Source: Cristatella mucedo (lineage: Eukaryota; Bryozoa; Phylactolaemata; Cristatellidae). Taken from it: a stretch of DNA of 64,000 bases. The notes below the pieces were generated by a model. It was given only the letters and a program-made list of their open reading frames with translations, had not been told where the DNA came from and made no database searches. A program made the translations under genes and the position numbers. Where the stretch lies: NCBI GenBank assembly GCA_009760855.2, contig WPIO01000228.1, positions 62,001 through 126,000 on the forward strand, read 5' to 3'. The number at the start of each line of letters is the position of its first letter. The first letter of the stretch is position 1. This document shows, piece by piece, positions 32,801-46,100 of the stretch.

Positions 32801-35800
32801 AAGAGTGCAATGCTTCGGGTATGTCGGCTTTCGGGCCCCTAGCCAGGAATAATTCTTCATGGAATGGCCTTGAGTGGGCGTGACTCGAAGGAATCAGAAG
32901 TGGATCGTCAGTCAATCCCTTTTCCTATCCCGAAGGCTTCAAAAATCCACGGCAGACGCGCTTTTACCCGAGATAATATTGAATGCACCCCCCGTATTTA
33001 GCAATGCGATAGACTATTGGCATTCGTTGAAAAAGAGTGCACAATTCTGCGCCATAAGGCGCGCAGCCGGCAAATTCTCTCGAGCCCCATCGGCGAAGCA
33101 TTCGGTCTTATTCCCACCTTGAGCTCGAGCCTGAAGCTCCTCGCTGTAGGCGCACCGTCCACTATGTAGGCCTCCGTAGGCCGAATGCATAATTAGGAGA
33201 CAGGAGCCACCCGTTTGGAGAAACCGGAAGAACGCTGCTTGGCAGGCTTGTTTGACCGTACCTACAGAGAAAGAGGGTAGCGCCACCCCCTCTGAAAAAG
33301 GCCGCGAGGGCGAGCGTCGAAGGCGTACCGCTCTCCTTAGTTCTTCCAGCCGTACCTTCCTCCTCCTCCTCCTCCTCCTCCTCCTCCTCCTCCTCCTCCT
33401 CCTCCTCCTCCTCCTCTTCCTCCTCCTCCTCCTCCTCTTCATCCCTGAAGGTCTTTAACCATTGGCTTGCTGCGAACGCCTTCGCTGAGCCGGTGCAGAG
33501 CAGAAGCGCCCGCTTGTCATCGACACCAGCAGGCGCTCGCTGTAAAGGAAGTCATTGCCCGATTCTGTAGGATTAGCTTAACCAATAACGCTGACAATTT
33601 TGCAGTGGCAGGTGTCACACGTCAAGACGAGCAAAAGAGCGACCTGACCAAGCACTCCTCTAGGCTTCGACGTCGTGAATCAACTTAGTTGTGGATGGAG
33701 ATCCGGATTTAAGCTTAGCGAGCTCGGTCTTCGTACAGGAGTTCAGTTTGACGTTACGGATTTTTCTGTTAGAATGACAGACGGCTAATAACCCCGTGTG
33801 GGTCAGTCCGTAAGTGGATCATCTTTTCAAAAGTGGCGGCTAGAAACGCTGTACATCCATCAATATGCTTAGGTTTGACTTGAGCGTTTGGAGCACCCGA
33901 CATTAGAGTGACAGGATATTGAATGTTTTCAGAGCCTCCATTTGCTTCTTCTTGTGAGCGGAAGCACATTTGATATCAGATTCATTCTCCCCCGTTGGTT
34001 TCGCTCGATAAACTCCTGAGAAAGCTCTCAGATAATGAGGCGCTGCTCACATTCCGCTAAGCGTTTTGAAAAATGTCAGCCATCACGCCGTCCTAGGGGT
34101 CAGTGTCGCGGACTCCTGACCCTGGGGTCTTGGGCTCGACTAGCGCTGGTGGCAAGGCTTTTCGCTGGTCAATCGGTGGTAGCCACAGCCGAGTGTCACG
34201 TGGTCAGTGACGAGGCACTTGGGGGCACGATGGCAACCTAAAGGGCAAAACTGCAGGCTGTCGCCAGAGCGCACGAGATCGGCTCGATTGAAGGAATCGA
34301 GTCGACTGATCGGCAGAGTCAACAGCTTACTTCATTCGTGCAGCAGCATCAGAAGCGACTTAGCGGCCATTGGAAATCCTCGCTAGATTTCAATAAAGCT
34401 TGCCCGCTGCTTGGCTCAGACGACCCTACGATCTCGGTTCGCGAAGTGGGCGAACCATACCCATGCGCGCTAAGACGTCCTCAAAGTAAGGTCAACAGAA
34501 TTACTTGGAAAACTAATTACTGAGACACAAAACAAGCACTAATTATAGAAGAGAGGAGAGGCTGAGACGTGCTGTGAATACGTCTAGAAGTCAGGAATCC
34601 TTTCGCATACCTTCATCGCACGCTCTCTAAACGCACACACTTGGAAGTGCACGCTCACGCAAGCTGAAGCAATCCGCAAGTAATTGAAGAGAATCGGAAT
34701 GGCGGCAGGCTGCACTTCCGTCACTGCAGCCATCTGCGATTTCCTCAATACTAAAATGAGCTTTTGTTGTCAATAGAGGTGAGGTGATTGTCAGAATAGA
34801 AAGCTTAAGATAGCGCATGGCCAAATCTCTGGATAATAATATTAGCAAGGGCGGTTCGTGACGTCAAAACTGCTTAGTGCGTGAAATTGGGTAAGCGTAC
34901 TCTCGTTTGCCGTAATCTAGCGAGCAAGTGTGTAAGTGAGGCTGAGGTACTGCTTTTTTTTATCAAGGCCTGCGATAATGCTATTAACCACTTAGTGCAA
35001 AGAGAGGCCTTGGTGCGTGAGAAAAAGCTGGTCGCATGACTTGTCTCATAGGATTCTCTGCCAAGTTGAAGGCTAAAACTTTGCGGTTATCAGCCGCTCT
35101 AGAATCATGAGTTGGTAAGTTGAACCGAGCTTCAACGGCAGATGTCGCGAGCTGTCTATAGCTGCCGCCGAGTTCCCTGAAAAGCCGCAGCACTGCGCGC
35201 GCGTGCTGTCAGGGTTGCCTAATGAGTAAAAGCCGCGAGTCGAAACAGCCAGAATCCAACTCTGGTTGCTCTTCGCAGGGATTGGTTGAGCGCCCTCGGT
35301 CAACCCAGCAGTATAAAGCGCGCACGCGCTAGATAAACTGTCAGCTGGCTCATGCTGCTGCAGACCGAGCAACCGACCTGAAAGGGCAACCTTGAACGCG
35401 CGCTTGGGGCGGAGCGAAAAACGACACGGAACGACATTCTTATAGATAGGCAAATACGCTCGCACAGGCCAGCGAAACGACGAATCAAAACCTCGCGCCA
35501 AACTTCCCTGACCGAGCGTGAATTCCGACGAGTACCCAATGCACCACGTACCTCTATTGATATGTCTAGCAAACTAGCAAGTGCAGGTCAGCAGACTCCA
35601 CGGCTTCTCATGTATACGGCGGCAGAACGGTATTAGCGGCTGTCACTCTGCCTAAAGTGGGCAAACTGAAGTTATGCATTGTAAGACGTGAATCCACGAC
35701 CCAGGTACAGAGGCGAAGTCAGGTTTGGAGCGCCGGGGTGTGGATGTGGGTCTGCTGGCATCTCCCAGCGCCTGTGGGTGTCGTGCAGCCTGGCCAAGCA

Positions 35801-36240
35801 CCGAGGGCACCGGCCGCCGCGCAAGAGCGGCCTCTGGCCGTGCGACCGCGCGTCAGACTCGGCTCCGGCCTACCACGCCAGGGGTGGCAGCTGCCACCCC
35901 TGCCACTCCCCCTGGTTTCGCCTCTGCTTGGGTCGTGAAGCGCGACCTCTTTACCATCGGCTAGGTAATTCTTGCGGACGCTTTCGTGAGAGCTTTCCGA
36001 AGTGCTTTCGCGCGGCGACCGACAGCGAGTGCGACCAAGGTAAATTACTGGACTATTCTCCTTTCCCATGAGCTTTCTTATTATTATTATTATCATTATT
36101 TCTTTCTTATTCTTATTTAAGCGTAGGTGGAAATCTTTCGGCAATTGATCAAGTCCGCCTGCGCCTAACGCGATCCGAACTCCGCGCACGCTGTCATCCT
36201 GTCATCGCGGTACTCACGTTCATGCGACCGGCAAGTTTCG
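32801..36240. other. Intergenic sequence without recognised gene
   Basis: Apart from the TCC microsatellite, no conserved family was recognised. A TATAAAG at 35311-35317 in GC-rich surroundings is the only promoter-like motif, and no gene follows it. Confidence 0.45.
33357..33440. repeat. (TCC)n microsatellite
   Basis: A nearly pure TCC trinucleotide tract of about 84 bp with two interruptions. Confidence 0.97.
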
Positions 36241-36262
36241 TATTCAGCAAGAAAGTGGCCAT

Positions 36263-36277
36263 TTAAAGTCAGTCGGC

Positions 36278-36308
<31 letters not shown>

Positions 36309-36451
36309 TATTAACAGGTGATATCGAAGAACGCACCTGCACCCAGCAATAGGAAAATGAAATTACGCCAATATCACCCGGAATCTCTTTAAGGTCAAAG
36401 AAAAAATAGTCCAAATATCTTATCCAAATATTAAAGTCAGTCGGCATTATT
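36263..36451 (-). mobile_element. SINE family E copy flanked by a 21-bp target-site duplication
   Basis: The 21-mer TTAAAGTCAGTCGGCATTATT occurs at 36263-36283 and again at 36431-36451. Between them lies about 147 bp ending, on the minus strand, in an (AAT)n tail. The body is repeated at 37512-37619. Direct flanking repeats plus a simple-sequence 3' tail are the mark of target-primed reverse transcription. Confidence 0.85.
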
Positions 36452-36559
36452 CCCCTTAAAATTTTAATTGGAAAAAATTCATCGGTCCGTTGGCACTATC
36501 CGGGTCTGAGGCAGCGTTTCACTATCCCGCCTCTTTCAGGTAGTGAGGCTCGGTGTACC

Positions 36560-37110
36560 TATGGCACGTCCTTTCCAGCCGTCCTGAGCTGCTACTTCCA
36601 TGTCACTCACTACCTCAACTGCATGCCTATTTTTCAAAATGGACTTCCCGTCTGCTGTGGATGGACTGATTGACACATGCTTGAATCGCGGAAGACAGGA
36701 ACGGCTCACGGAACCCGCGATAGTTGATGACATTTCGACAGCTACGTCTTGACAAATTGAAAAGAATGAAGTCAATCCTTGCTTCATCGGTTATAAGGCC
36801 AACTTCTTTAGTCAGCAAGATGGGCTGGGCTTCTTCAACAATGACTTCCACAATTCTTATGCGACGACATCTAATCTCTTACTGCCGATTGTGGTACATC
36901 CTTTCCAACCCTCTTGAGCTACTAATTCTATTTCCTCGACCGCCCTCCTGACTTAGCTGTGCTTCTCACTTCTTCTTCATTGTGTGAGATAAGTCTGCTT
37001 GCTACCAACTGCACACCGAAAGCCCCCTAGGCTATGAGTGGGTTACAGAAACGCTCCTGCGTAACACCCACAAAGTCCTTTTGGCTTCGTAGAGTTGCAA
37101 AGGGATATAT
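36560..37110 (+). mobile_element. LINE family B fragments (two, around 230 bp of unassigned DNA)
   Basis: The 36560-36612 piece (TCCTTTCCAGCCGTCCTGAG...) and the 36845-37110 piece (CCACAATTCTTATGCGACGA...GAGTGGGTTACAGAAAC) both match the copy at 62070-62445. The 36613-36844 stretch matches nothing here and is open on the minus strand. Confidence 0.6.
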
Positions 37111-37511
37111 TACTCATTTTTATTGTTATTACTGGTGAGCAAAAATACATAGGCGCGAGTGACATTGACGAAAATCATTATGTACCAGAGTAGATTCCTG
37201 TTATTTTTTCCACGTAAAAGATTAAAGGTCTCTCATGGTTCGTATTGTTTTACTTTTTCCGAAAATAAGCATACTTTTCTCTGCACATGCATCTGCTCTA
37301 CTTGACAGCCTTCTTCCAACTTGCATAAGGTGATGCAAGGGCGAAACTCGCTCAGTTTGGAAAAATTCAGCCATTTTTCCACGGCAACTTTTCAGCATGA
37401 TTTTTCTGTCTTGCATTTGCTACTTCTACAAGGCACAGCAGGCTATTTTTTATCAACTGTCCACAGAGCCACCGCGTGCTTCAAAGCCCACACAACGACC
37501 GATTCGTACAC

Positions 37512-37619
37512 TTAACAGGTGATATCGAAGAACGCACCTGCACCCAGCAATAGGAAAATGAAATTACGCCAATATCACCCGGAATCTCTTTAAGGTCACA
37601 GAAAAAATATTCCAAATAT
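37512..37619 (-). repeat. SINE family E, second copy without tail
   Basis: 108 bp is almost identical to 36311-36418 (AACAGGTGATATCGAAGAAC...AATCTCTTTAAGGTCA), 1,201 bp away in the same orientation. It lacks the trinucleotide tail and an obvious target-site duplication. Confidence 0.85.
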
Positions 37620-38755
37620 GACTTTACAAACTACCGATGGGCAAAGCTGCCGAAGGGCCAGCATTTTCCTCAAGTTGCAATAGGTCGACAGTGTGAATGA
37701 CAATACTATGCTATCTCTAATGCTTGCGTCGAAGAAAGCCGAGATAACTCTATCGTCAAGCGTGATCAATTGACGATGATGGTTCTGTTTCTCTTAAAAA
37801 TAGTGTCCCCGTAATGAAAGTTGCACTTACAGCGCGGCTGCCGAGCTGAGCGCAAAGCTAGCCAAACTACTGGTCTAGTCAGCTAAACGTGGTTCCGAAT
37901 GGAAGAACAAAGTTATTTGACTTTACGCCCAAAACTCCCGCGTTTATTTTATTTTTACCGGAGGATTCTTAGCATCGTTCATGCCGTCTAAATGTTACAT
38001 TTTGCAGGGCCAGCGACCTAGCGCATTTTGACAGAGCTCGAGCGGAGCCCCGCCCCTCGGCCACACACACAGCGCACAGGCCGACGTCCTGCGCTCCAAC
38101 GCCTCGGCTGCCTCTCTGGCGTCCTCAAGACTACCCCAAGGTAAATCAATCAACCAGAGGGCTAGCTTTCGGGCGCACTACCTCATTCAACGCGAGCACA
38201 GGCTGCTCGCAAGACATACCGATCGAGGGGCTGCACTGCGTGCTCGCACGCCACGGCAAACGAGGATCGTTAATGGCAGTCCCATCCCGACGCTCTCGGC
38301 GTAGGCCGATCTGAAAATCTGGTTACGCGCGTAAGCCACGGCAGCAAATAATGCACCATACCCCTGTCAAGATCTCAAACCCGCGCCGCCGGTCAGCATC
38401 GCGGGGCTGGAAGTCCGGAAGTGGAGTCCCAGTTTCGGATTTCCAGTGATTTTCCGTTGGAGTTTCGTTTCTGGACCTTGCTTAGAGTAACTTATCGTCG
38501 GTGACCCGACATACAAAAATAATTAGGAATGATAATTTAATCATGCATTTAAGTTAAATCGTATTCATGCGTTTGTACTATTTTCGACCGATGTGTCTGC
38601 ATACAGCGGCGATTATTTAGCGATCCTCAGAGTGTATCTATGGTTGCACTCACACAATGTGAAGGATGCTCGTGCAGCCGATCCATTTATTCCGCCGACG
38701 CGATCGATACGAGGCTGGTGACGGAGAGTCTGCACGTTGGCGAGTTTCAAGCGAG
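37620..38755 (+). promoter_or_regulatory. RTRAF upstream region (probable promoter and 5' UTR)
   Basis: The sequence before the RTRAF start holds a GC box CCCCGCCCC around 38048-38056 within a CG-rich stretch at 38040-38450. No TATA box was seen near the start. The assignment rests on position only; no transcription start site can be placed. Confidence 0.35.
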
Positions 38756-41700
38756 ATGTCGCGGCGGAAATTAAAAGCCTTGGGCTATTCCGAACAGAAG
38801 ACATTCGAAATTAACGGTAGCGTTGTGCAACCCCTATGCTATCGTGTGTGTGCTACAGGTCGATATCGGCATCGATAGACGGCGTTATTTTTCTGAAAGT
38901 CAAGGCTTTTGGCCTGCTCTTCTTTGCCAAGCTGCGTACAGTTACAGGAGTGGGTAATAATTCATGAGCTCACGTTACATTGACTCATAGTAGGTTTTCT
39001 GAGCCTGTCTCGACCATCTCGTTGCCTCTCTTGCATAGTCCGCTGTCAAGTCAAGTCACTGCATCCTGTTGGTATTATATTTATACAAGTTCTGTTAGGC
39101 TTGTGCGTAGCAACAGTTGAAGATTAGAACGACGTAAGGGAAGCAGCACGTTTTATTACGCTCGATTTATCTATCGTTTTGTGCGAAGCCACTGCCTGTC
39201 GCGGCACATGCATATATGCACAAGTTGTATTATGCTTATGCGTAGTTGCAGTTGAACCCGAAGCTGAACTTGACTTGAGTTCGAAATAGCGTTGAACTGC
39301 AGGTTCAACTATCAAGAAAAACACCAATTTCTTTATTTCTCTGTAGCGCTGCAATATCCGTTGGGCGGTATGAGGCTGTAGAAATCCTTTTGACGGTTCG
39401 GCCACAATTGCATTTGTTTTTATTATGAAGACAAATTATCTATGAGTATCGCTCCACTCATAAATAGGTCTTGCATTTAAGGCTTGGAAAAGCTCAGCAT
39501 TTCTTGATCCTATCAGTCTCACAAGGCTGTAGCAAAACGTGGCCGTGGCACGTGTGTTCATGCAAATGCACGTGTACACTTACACACGCGGTCTCGACTT
39601 CCCGACGTTAGATGTCGAGGAACAATAAAGTTAGCTCTCGCCTGATGCCTTTTAAAGTGCAGTTAGGGTTGGATGGCGGGTTGTATGGGAACAACAGCCA
39701 CAGTCTGCTCGTTGCCGTAATGATACTGAGTATCTCTCCGATGGGATGTTCGCGATTGCATCTATCCATGTCAAGCCGACTTTGGTCGCCAGCTCGTGTT
39801 ATGGTGCCATTGGATTGCACCAAGCCATCATTAGCTCTCTTCCTCAACTCTTTTGCTATCCGTGCTCCCTACACTTTGGCATGAAATACCGTGGGACATT
39901 CTCCGGCCTGGTTTGGCCCGGAGCAAGGTTAAAGCAAAACCGGCAGGTGCCGGTGTCTAACAATCCGACGTGCATTGCTATCCAAGCTGCCCATGCATTG
40001 CTACGGCTGCCACCTTGGGAGCCCAAAGGAAAATTCTCTGCTGCTAGTTTTGTTTTGTGGGCGTCTTTCTTCGGTATGGCCGTTTTGAAAAGAGAACACT
40101 TTTACATGAAGTAGAAAGTAGCCAAGTAAACAGCCTCATCACTGCAGCTGCAGAAGAGCCCCGTTGGCTTTTTCGAGCTTGCAGTGGTTAGTGAGAAATC
40201 CTGCTGCCGCATTGCACGAACCCACGACATGGGCCGTGAAGGGCCGACATCTTACTATAGGGCTTATATTGGCCGGCGGATAGCCAAGCCAAGTCTAAGC
40301 ACTTGCCCAGTCTTTCGAGTCGTTGCAGTGGTGAGATGTGCCAGGTCACGTCATCTGCTTCAGCGCTTGCTGCGTGCTGTGCCTCCTCACGTTTGCTGTG
40401 CTGTACGTTTCAGACGAGGCTCAGTATCGGAGCCTCGTTGCCTGGTTAGAAGACCAGAAAGTCAGGCAACTGAAAATCGAAGAGCGTGGGCCGCTTCGAG
40501 ACTTGGATAGCGCCACCTGGCCAGCGGTGTACGGCAAGGTACTGCACGGCAGGTCGTGGCAGACCGACCTGCGAGCTCATTGGTGGCCATTTCCTTTTGT
40601 TTTTTTATGAGACCTCTCGACATGAAAAGCAGGCCGCTAGGCCGTGCTGTGCATAAGCTCTGCAATCATCTAGAGCAGCGGTTCTCAACCTGTAGGTCGC
40701 CACCCCTTTGGGGGGGGGGTCAAACGACCCTTTCACAGGGGTCGCCTACGACCATTGGAAAACACGCACTTCCACATTTTGCACACAATAATTGTATGGC
40801 TGGGGGTCGCCACAACATGAGGAACTGTGTTAAAGGGTGCTTTCGGCCACGATGTGTGTTCGGCTCCGGTACGGTGTGCTTCCGGCCACGGTGAGCACTG
40901 TGCTGCTATGTCCCATTTAATTGACAGAGCCGTGATTTTCGGGTTATCTTGTTCTTGCTATGACATGTTGTAGCAAATGTTTGATGTTTTATTGAGAGTG
41001 ATGAGTGGGCTCTGCTCTCAGGTGATATGCTCTCAGGTGATCTCATTCGACATGAGCACGGTAGAAGCGGCACATTTATCTGAAATTTCTTGTCTCGGTG
41101 AACCCAGTGGATCACAGCAGCAATTCAATAATGACAGTAATATTAAAACGTGTATAGTATTCTAAGAGAATTAATTCTTTTTCTAGGCACCAAATAGGTT
41201 TTGGAAGGCAGCATGTCGATGATTAGTGATAATATGCAAGTTTCTGCATGCACAAGCACATAAAGGACAGCTGATACCCACAGAGCAGATGCTGTGAAGA
41301 ATATGTTTTTTTTTTACTTCTTTCTAAATGAATAGTCAGAGGATGTTGTGATGTCAGTCATGCTTTGGTGGGAGCAGTATGAGCTGACAGCACAGTCTCC
41401 ACACGATTTGAGGTTGGCAAGATGCACCACTATATGACATGTCATCAGAGCTTGTGGTACGATGTGATGCATCACTGAGAAGTATTTTGCGATAGGTGGG
41501 CCGCAGCTTATGAAGGGACCTGAAATGAGCAACATGAAAAAATTGATGAACTGAGCAGCAGAAACTTGAAGTCGATACCCTGTTTGATGGGGAATCTTGG
41601 TGTGTACAATTTTATTTAAGCAATAATTTATAAAGTTAATAATCTCTTAATAAACAGACATGAAATCGGCCCAAGGGTAGCAGCGTTACTTTCTTCGTTG

Positions 41701-43075
41701 TGATGAGCTTTCAGTTGCTTTGGTTGGACAAGTTTTTGCCCTGAACAATGCATGACACCCGAAATACCGACCCCTTTCTTGAGGCAGCAGCTGAAATCAA
41801 ATGGACTCATGGATCACCGAATGCCTTCTCCTTTCGATCAATGGATCACCGAAGGCCTTCGCCTTAAGCAGCCTTGATTCATGCAAGCTCTGCTGTCGTT
41901 TTTCTCTCGACAACTTTTTTGGAAATTAAGGGGAACAAGGAGGCAACTTAGTGCAGACAATGAAATCGTGACGTTACGAGGACCCTTGCATTGGACCCGA
42001 CTCACGAGTCAGAGAGAGCCGTATCGAAACGTCGCGACTCATCCGATGTATCTGCTTTAAGGCATTTATGGTCTCGGACATGCTGTAGCTCACATTGTCT
42101 GCTGCTGTTGTAGTACTTATCCGAACTGAAGTGTCCTCTACCGTCATCCGACCGTGCCGGCTGTCTGGAGTGGCTGCTCGGCTTGGCCATCAGGCTGGAA
42201 TATTCTGACAACGCAGAGAAATACCGGTCCGTGGAACCGAAACCGGCGACCCCGGCCGAGGCAAAGTCTGTTGGTGGCCGACCGAGCTCTGCCGGCAGAA
42301 ATCCTCTGGCCGACCTGGATTGTGAGTGGCGACCTGTGCAGACCCAGCTGCCACCGGCGTGCCACAAGCGGTTGGCCGTCGTTTAATAATAATACTAAAA
42401 CTACATTTGTTATAGCATCCTCAGAGAACTCAATCTCTTTCTAGGCACTTCACATTTGCTGTAAAGGAAGCACGATCGAATAGTCAATGGTAGCATGCTC
42501 ATTGACAACGAGCGTAGCATGGTTAGAGGTGCCATGCATAGGTCGCATGCAAATATCGTTAGTGGCAACATGCGCAGTGTCAGCATGCATAAGCACACTA
42601 AGGACGGATCACGTGGACCCACTTAATGCTGTAATAAGTAGATTTACCTGCTTGCTGCTCGTTTGCATGCAGCGGGCACTCACCGTCCTTCAAACCTGCA
42701 GGATTCGGGGGTGGGGGCTTGAGCGTGCAGCCCATAGAGGCGTGCTCAGATGCAGCCAGAGCCTATCTCACACGATGCTACACGCATAACTCGCCAGCCT
42801 TGCCCTTTTGGCTGGTCACGTGGCGATGAGGATTAGGACAGCATTTAGTGGGTCCCTGTGATTCGTCCTTGATGTGCTTATGCGTGCTGACACTGTGCAT
42901 GCTGCCACTAACCACATTTGCATGCTGACCCTGTGCATGTCACCCCTAACCATATTATTCATTTCGTTTGTTTTTCAAGAATGATTTTACTTACCATTCA
43001 ATTGCATTTCACTTTACAGCAAATGTAAAGCGCCTAGAGAGAGATTAAGTTCTCTGAGGGCGCTTTATCAAGTGA

Positions 43076-43110
<35 letters not shown>

Positions 43111-46100
43111 GAGAACCAGCCTGCCGTAGGTACGAGTGCGTAAAGGCAGGTTCAAACGGTCGGTGTCTACCTGCTCGTGGTCGTGCTCCGATCTTGCTTT
43201 TGTCTTTGCGAACACGTCACCAAGACTGGGGCGGTAGTGAGGGGGGCACGTGAGAGACAGGCTGCCTGAACAAGATTCAGTCACTCAGTGCTGTTGAAGG
43301 GCAGGTCGCAGCAAAGAGTGCAGCTTTTGTTTCATTTAGTGTCGTGAGAAGACGCTAGAGCACCAGAGCTCGGCCAGCCAGTGCCCTGCCGACGGTCTTC
43401 GATGGGGCGTGTAGGCTGTAGGCTTTTCGTCAGACTCGGTCGCTCCCATCCATCGGGCCCGGTCGGTGGTCGGAGGCCTCCCACTGGATACAGTCAGTCC
43501 GCCTGCGCGACTGTCGTCGCCGCTGCAGCAGCAGCTCTGCCTGCTCGCTGTGCCACTTGACCGCTGCAATGCAGCAGTGCTTTGGACTCGGTGGTGCTTG
43601 AACGTCATGTTTTCTTCCCACGCTTCCTTGCCAGCTTGGCATTCAGTCTCGGTCTTCTTGGGGCATCCGCCATTGTGTTGAGCCACACCGTGCCAGATGT
43701 GCTGCTGCTGCTGCTCTTTCAGACCAGAGTGCCGAATTCAAGGCGGCCGTGACGTCGCTGCAGTGCCTCCTGCAGCTGCCCGCGCATCCGGACCACCTCG
43801 AGTTGTTGAAGGTAAAGCCGTTGCGCAGGCGCTGCTCGTACGATAAGGATGGCTATATGCAGCCGCTTGCGGAATAGCCTGCGGAGCGAGGAGTATAGGG
43901 CGATGGATTTCACAGTCTCACTGGCATGGTAGCAGGAAACTTTCGGCGGCTTTCACTTCGAGCTTGCAGCAGAAAATCAAGAACTACCCTCTGCAGAACT
44001 GGAAGCCTAGACACGTGTCTCAAAGCGCCAGCACCTTACCGCTGGGCAAAGACCCTTATGCTAGCCATTTAGAGCTCCGTCACACGTGGACTGGTGTTAC
44101 CATTCTCTGCTCACCAGTCTCTGCACACAGCTTAGCACTGCAGCAGCCTGCTTGTTAGGGAATGCCTGCCCGCGTTTGCTTGTATGTCTTTATTTGCTTT
44201 GCTTGTATGCATTTGCGTGCACACCTGTCTCTGTTGCATTTTATGTGTTGTGTGTGTGTGTGTGTGTGTGTGGATTTTTTTTAGCTGCACATGCTCCAAA
44301 AACAGGTTATCCAAGTACCTAGGATTTCTATGGTGCAGAAAACTGTTACTTGCTGTGCGTTTTATCAGCCTTCTTGTAGCAAATCACATGCTAAGATTCC
44401 CGTGTTGTGAGCTTTCTTGGAGTCCCTCTGGCATTGGAAGCCTTGCATGTACCTGTGTGAAGCATCCAGTCGCTCTGTGCTTGTGCTTTGCCTGCATCGG
44501 TCGCTCGCTACAAGTATGAATATAGTGGGATGTAAAGTGCAAAGAAAGAGATGTAGTTCTCCTAGGGTGCTATATACATCTTTTATTATATGTTATTATT
44601 ATTACTGCTCACGACTATTGTGGGCTGGCTTCATAGGCAGCGTGTTCAATCCCTGAGGACGGCACGACGAATCCTTTCCTTTCAAGCACTGCGCCATCCC
44701 TTGGGGGGGGGGTGTGTTGAATCTCATTAAAACGCGGCAGACAGGTCAGCCAATGCTGCTGCTACATCTGCTATTTCTGTCACTTTATTTCTATCACTTG
44801 ATCACCTCTATCACTTTAAAGATTCAAGGAGCTTGGTTTTTGCTATCTACTGGCGCCGCAATGTACGTCTCGTAAGTATCTTGTAGCTGCTACCGTCCTC
44901 TGTCTGTCACGTCTCGAAGTATCTCCGAAGGTCCTCCTCTCCCTGCTGCACTCGCTGTGCTGCTGCTGTACATGTGATTTGGTCGAGCTACATGCTCGCT
45001 CCGATCGAGCGGCAGCGGTGCGAGTAGGTTGCCGATCCCAAAGTAGCTGGCGGGTGGCGATGCAGCAGTGCTGTGGCTTTCTCAAGGTCGGTTCTGTCTC
45101 CCCAAAGCGACGCCGTGGACCGGGTGGCGCTGGCTTTCCATCTGCGGCATTATCCTCAGTTTGTCATAAGGACATTCTGCCCTGCGAAACCCTCTGCATG
45201 ACAGCGTGGTACTTGCAAGGAGCGAAACCCTCCGCATGACAGTGTGGTACTTGCAAGGAGCCAAGGTCTCAACTGATGTCGTTACACACTTGCAGGCCGT
45301 CAATCTGCTGGTGCAAGAGCGGCTTTCGAAGGACAGGAAACCATCGGCAGCAGCATCAACTGCTGCTGGTAGTGCTGCACCGGCGACGCTGAGTCTCAAG
45401 ACTATCGATGCCGGCATCGACACCGGCGGTAAGTGCCAACTGAAGCATGTGTGGCGTACGACATGAACCAGGTTGGGCCACTGTGCTCGGCGCTGCAAAG
45501 TTGTCCCTCGTGCAGCCATCTGTTCTATAGGTTTTCCTTTAGTGTTACCCTTTACCTTTACCTTTTTTAATGTGTCCGGTCTTTTTGCTCACTGGCGCTG
45601 AACTACGGTCTCCACCTGGCTAAGATACCCTACGAGGCTGCCGGACACCTAGAGAAGCCGCTTAAGAGGGGGGGAGGGGAGGTTGATGGACTTTGCCTTA
45701 GAGGAAATCGGTGTTACAAGCATAGTCTTGGAATATTTTTTTTACTGGAAAGGGTTTGAGCATAGATTAGCAGTTGAATTCTGATTAGGCCACCAATCAT
45801 CAAGCTACCTACCCTGTTGGGTCCACCGACTTGCCTAGCCACTGCCCTCTTCCGGTCGAGAACAGCTGACCCACTTTTGGGTAAGCTCAGTAACTGATCA
45901 GCTAGCACGGTGCTACGGCTGTCTGAGCCGTATTTTGCTGTATGCGACTGCTCGCACAAATCCAACATACCCTGTCGAGTGAAAGTGGCACTGCAGCTCT
46001 CACAACTGTTGGCATTCTCAGTATGAAGCCGCACTGGTTCATCTTTGCTAGATATGTCAGGCAGCTGCTGCAGTTGCACAAACTTAGTCAGATGCCAGGT

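Noticed and set aside
33014-33442. Poly-Arg open frame and its poly-Leu complement
   Set aside because: Translation of the (TCC)n microsatellite only.
35305-35335. TATAAAG promoter-like motif
   Set aside because: No gene follows in either direction at a plausible distance.
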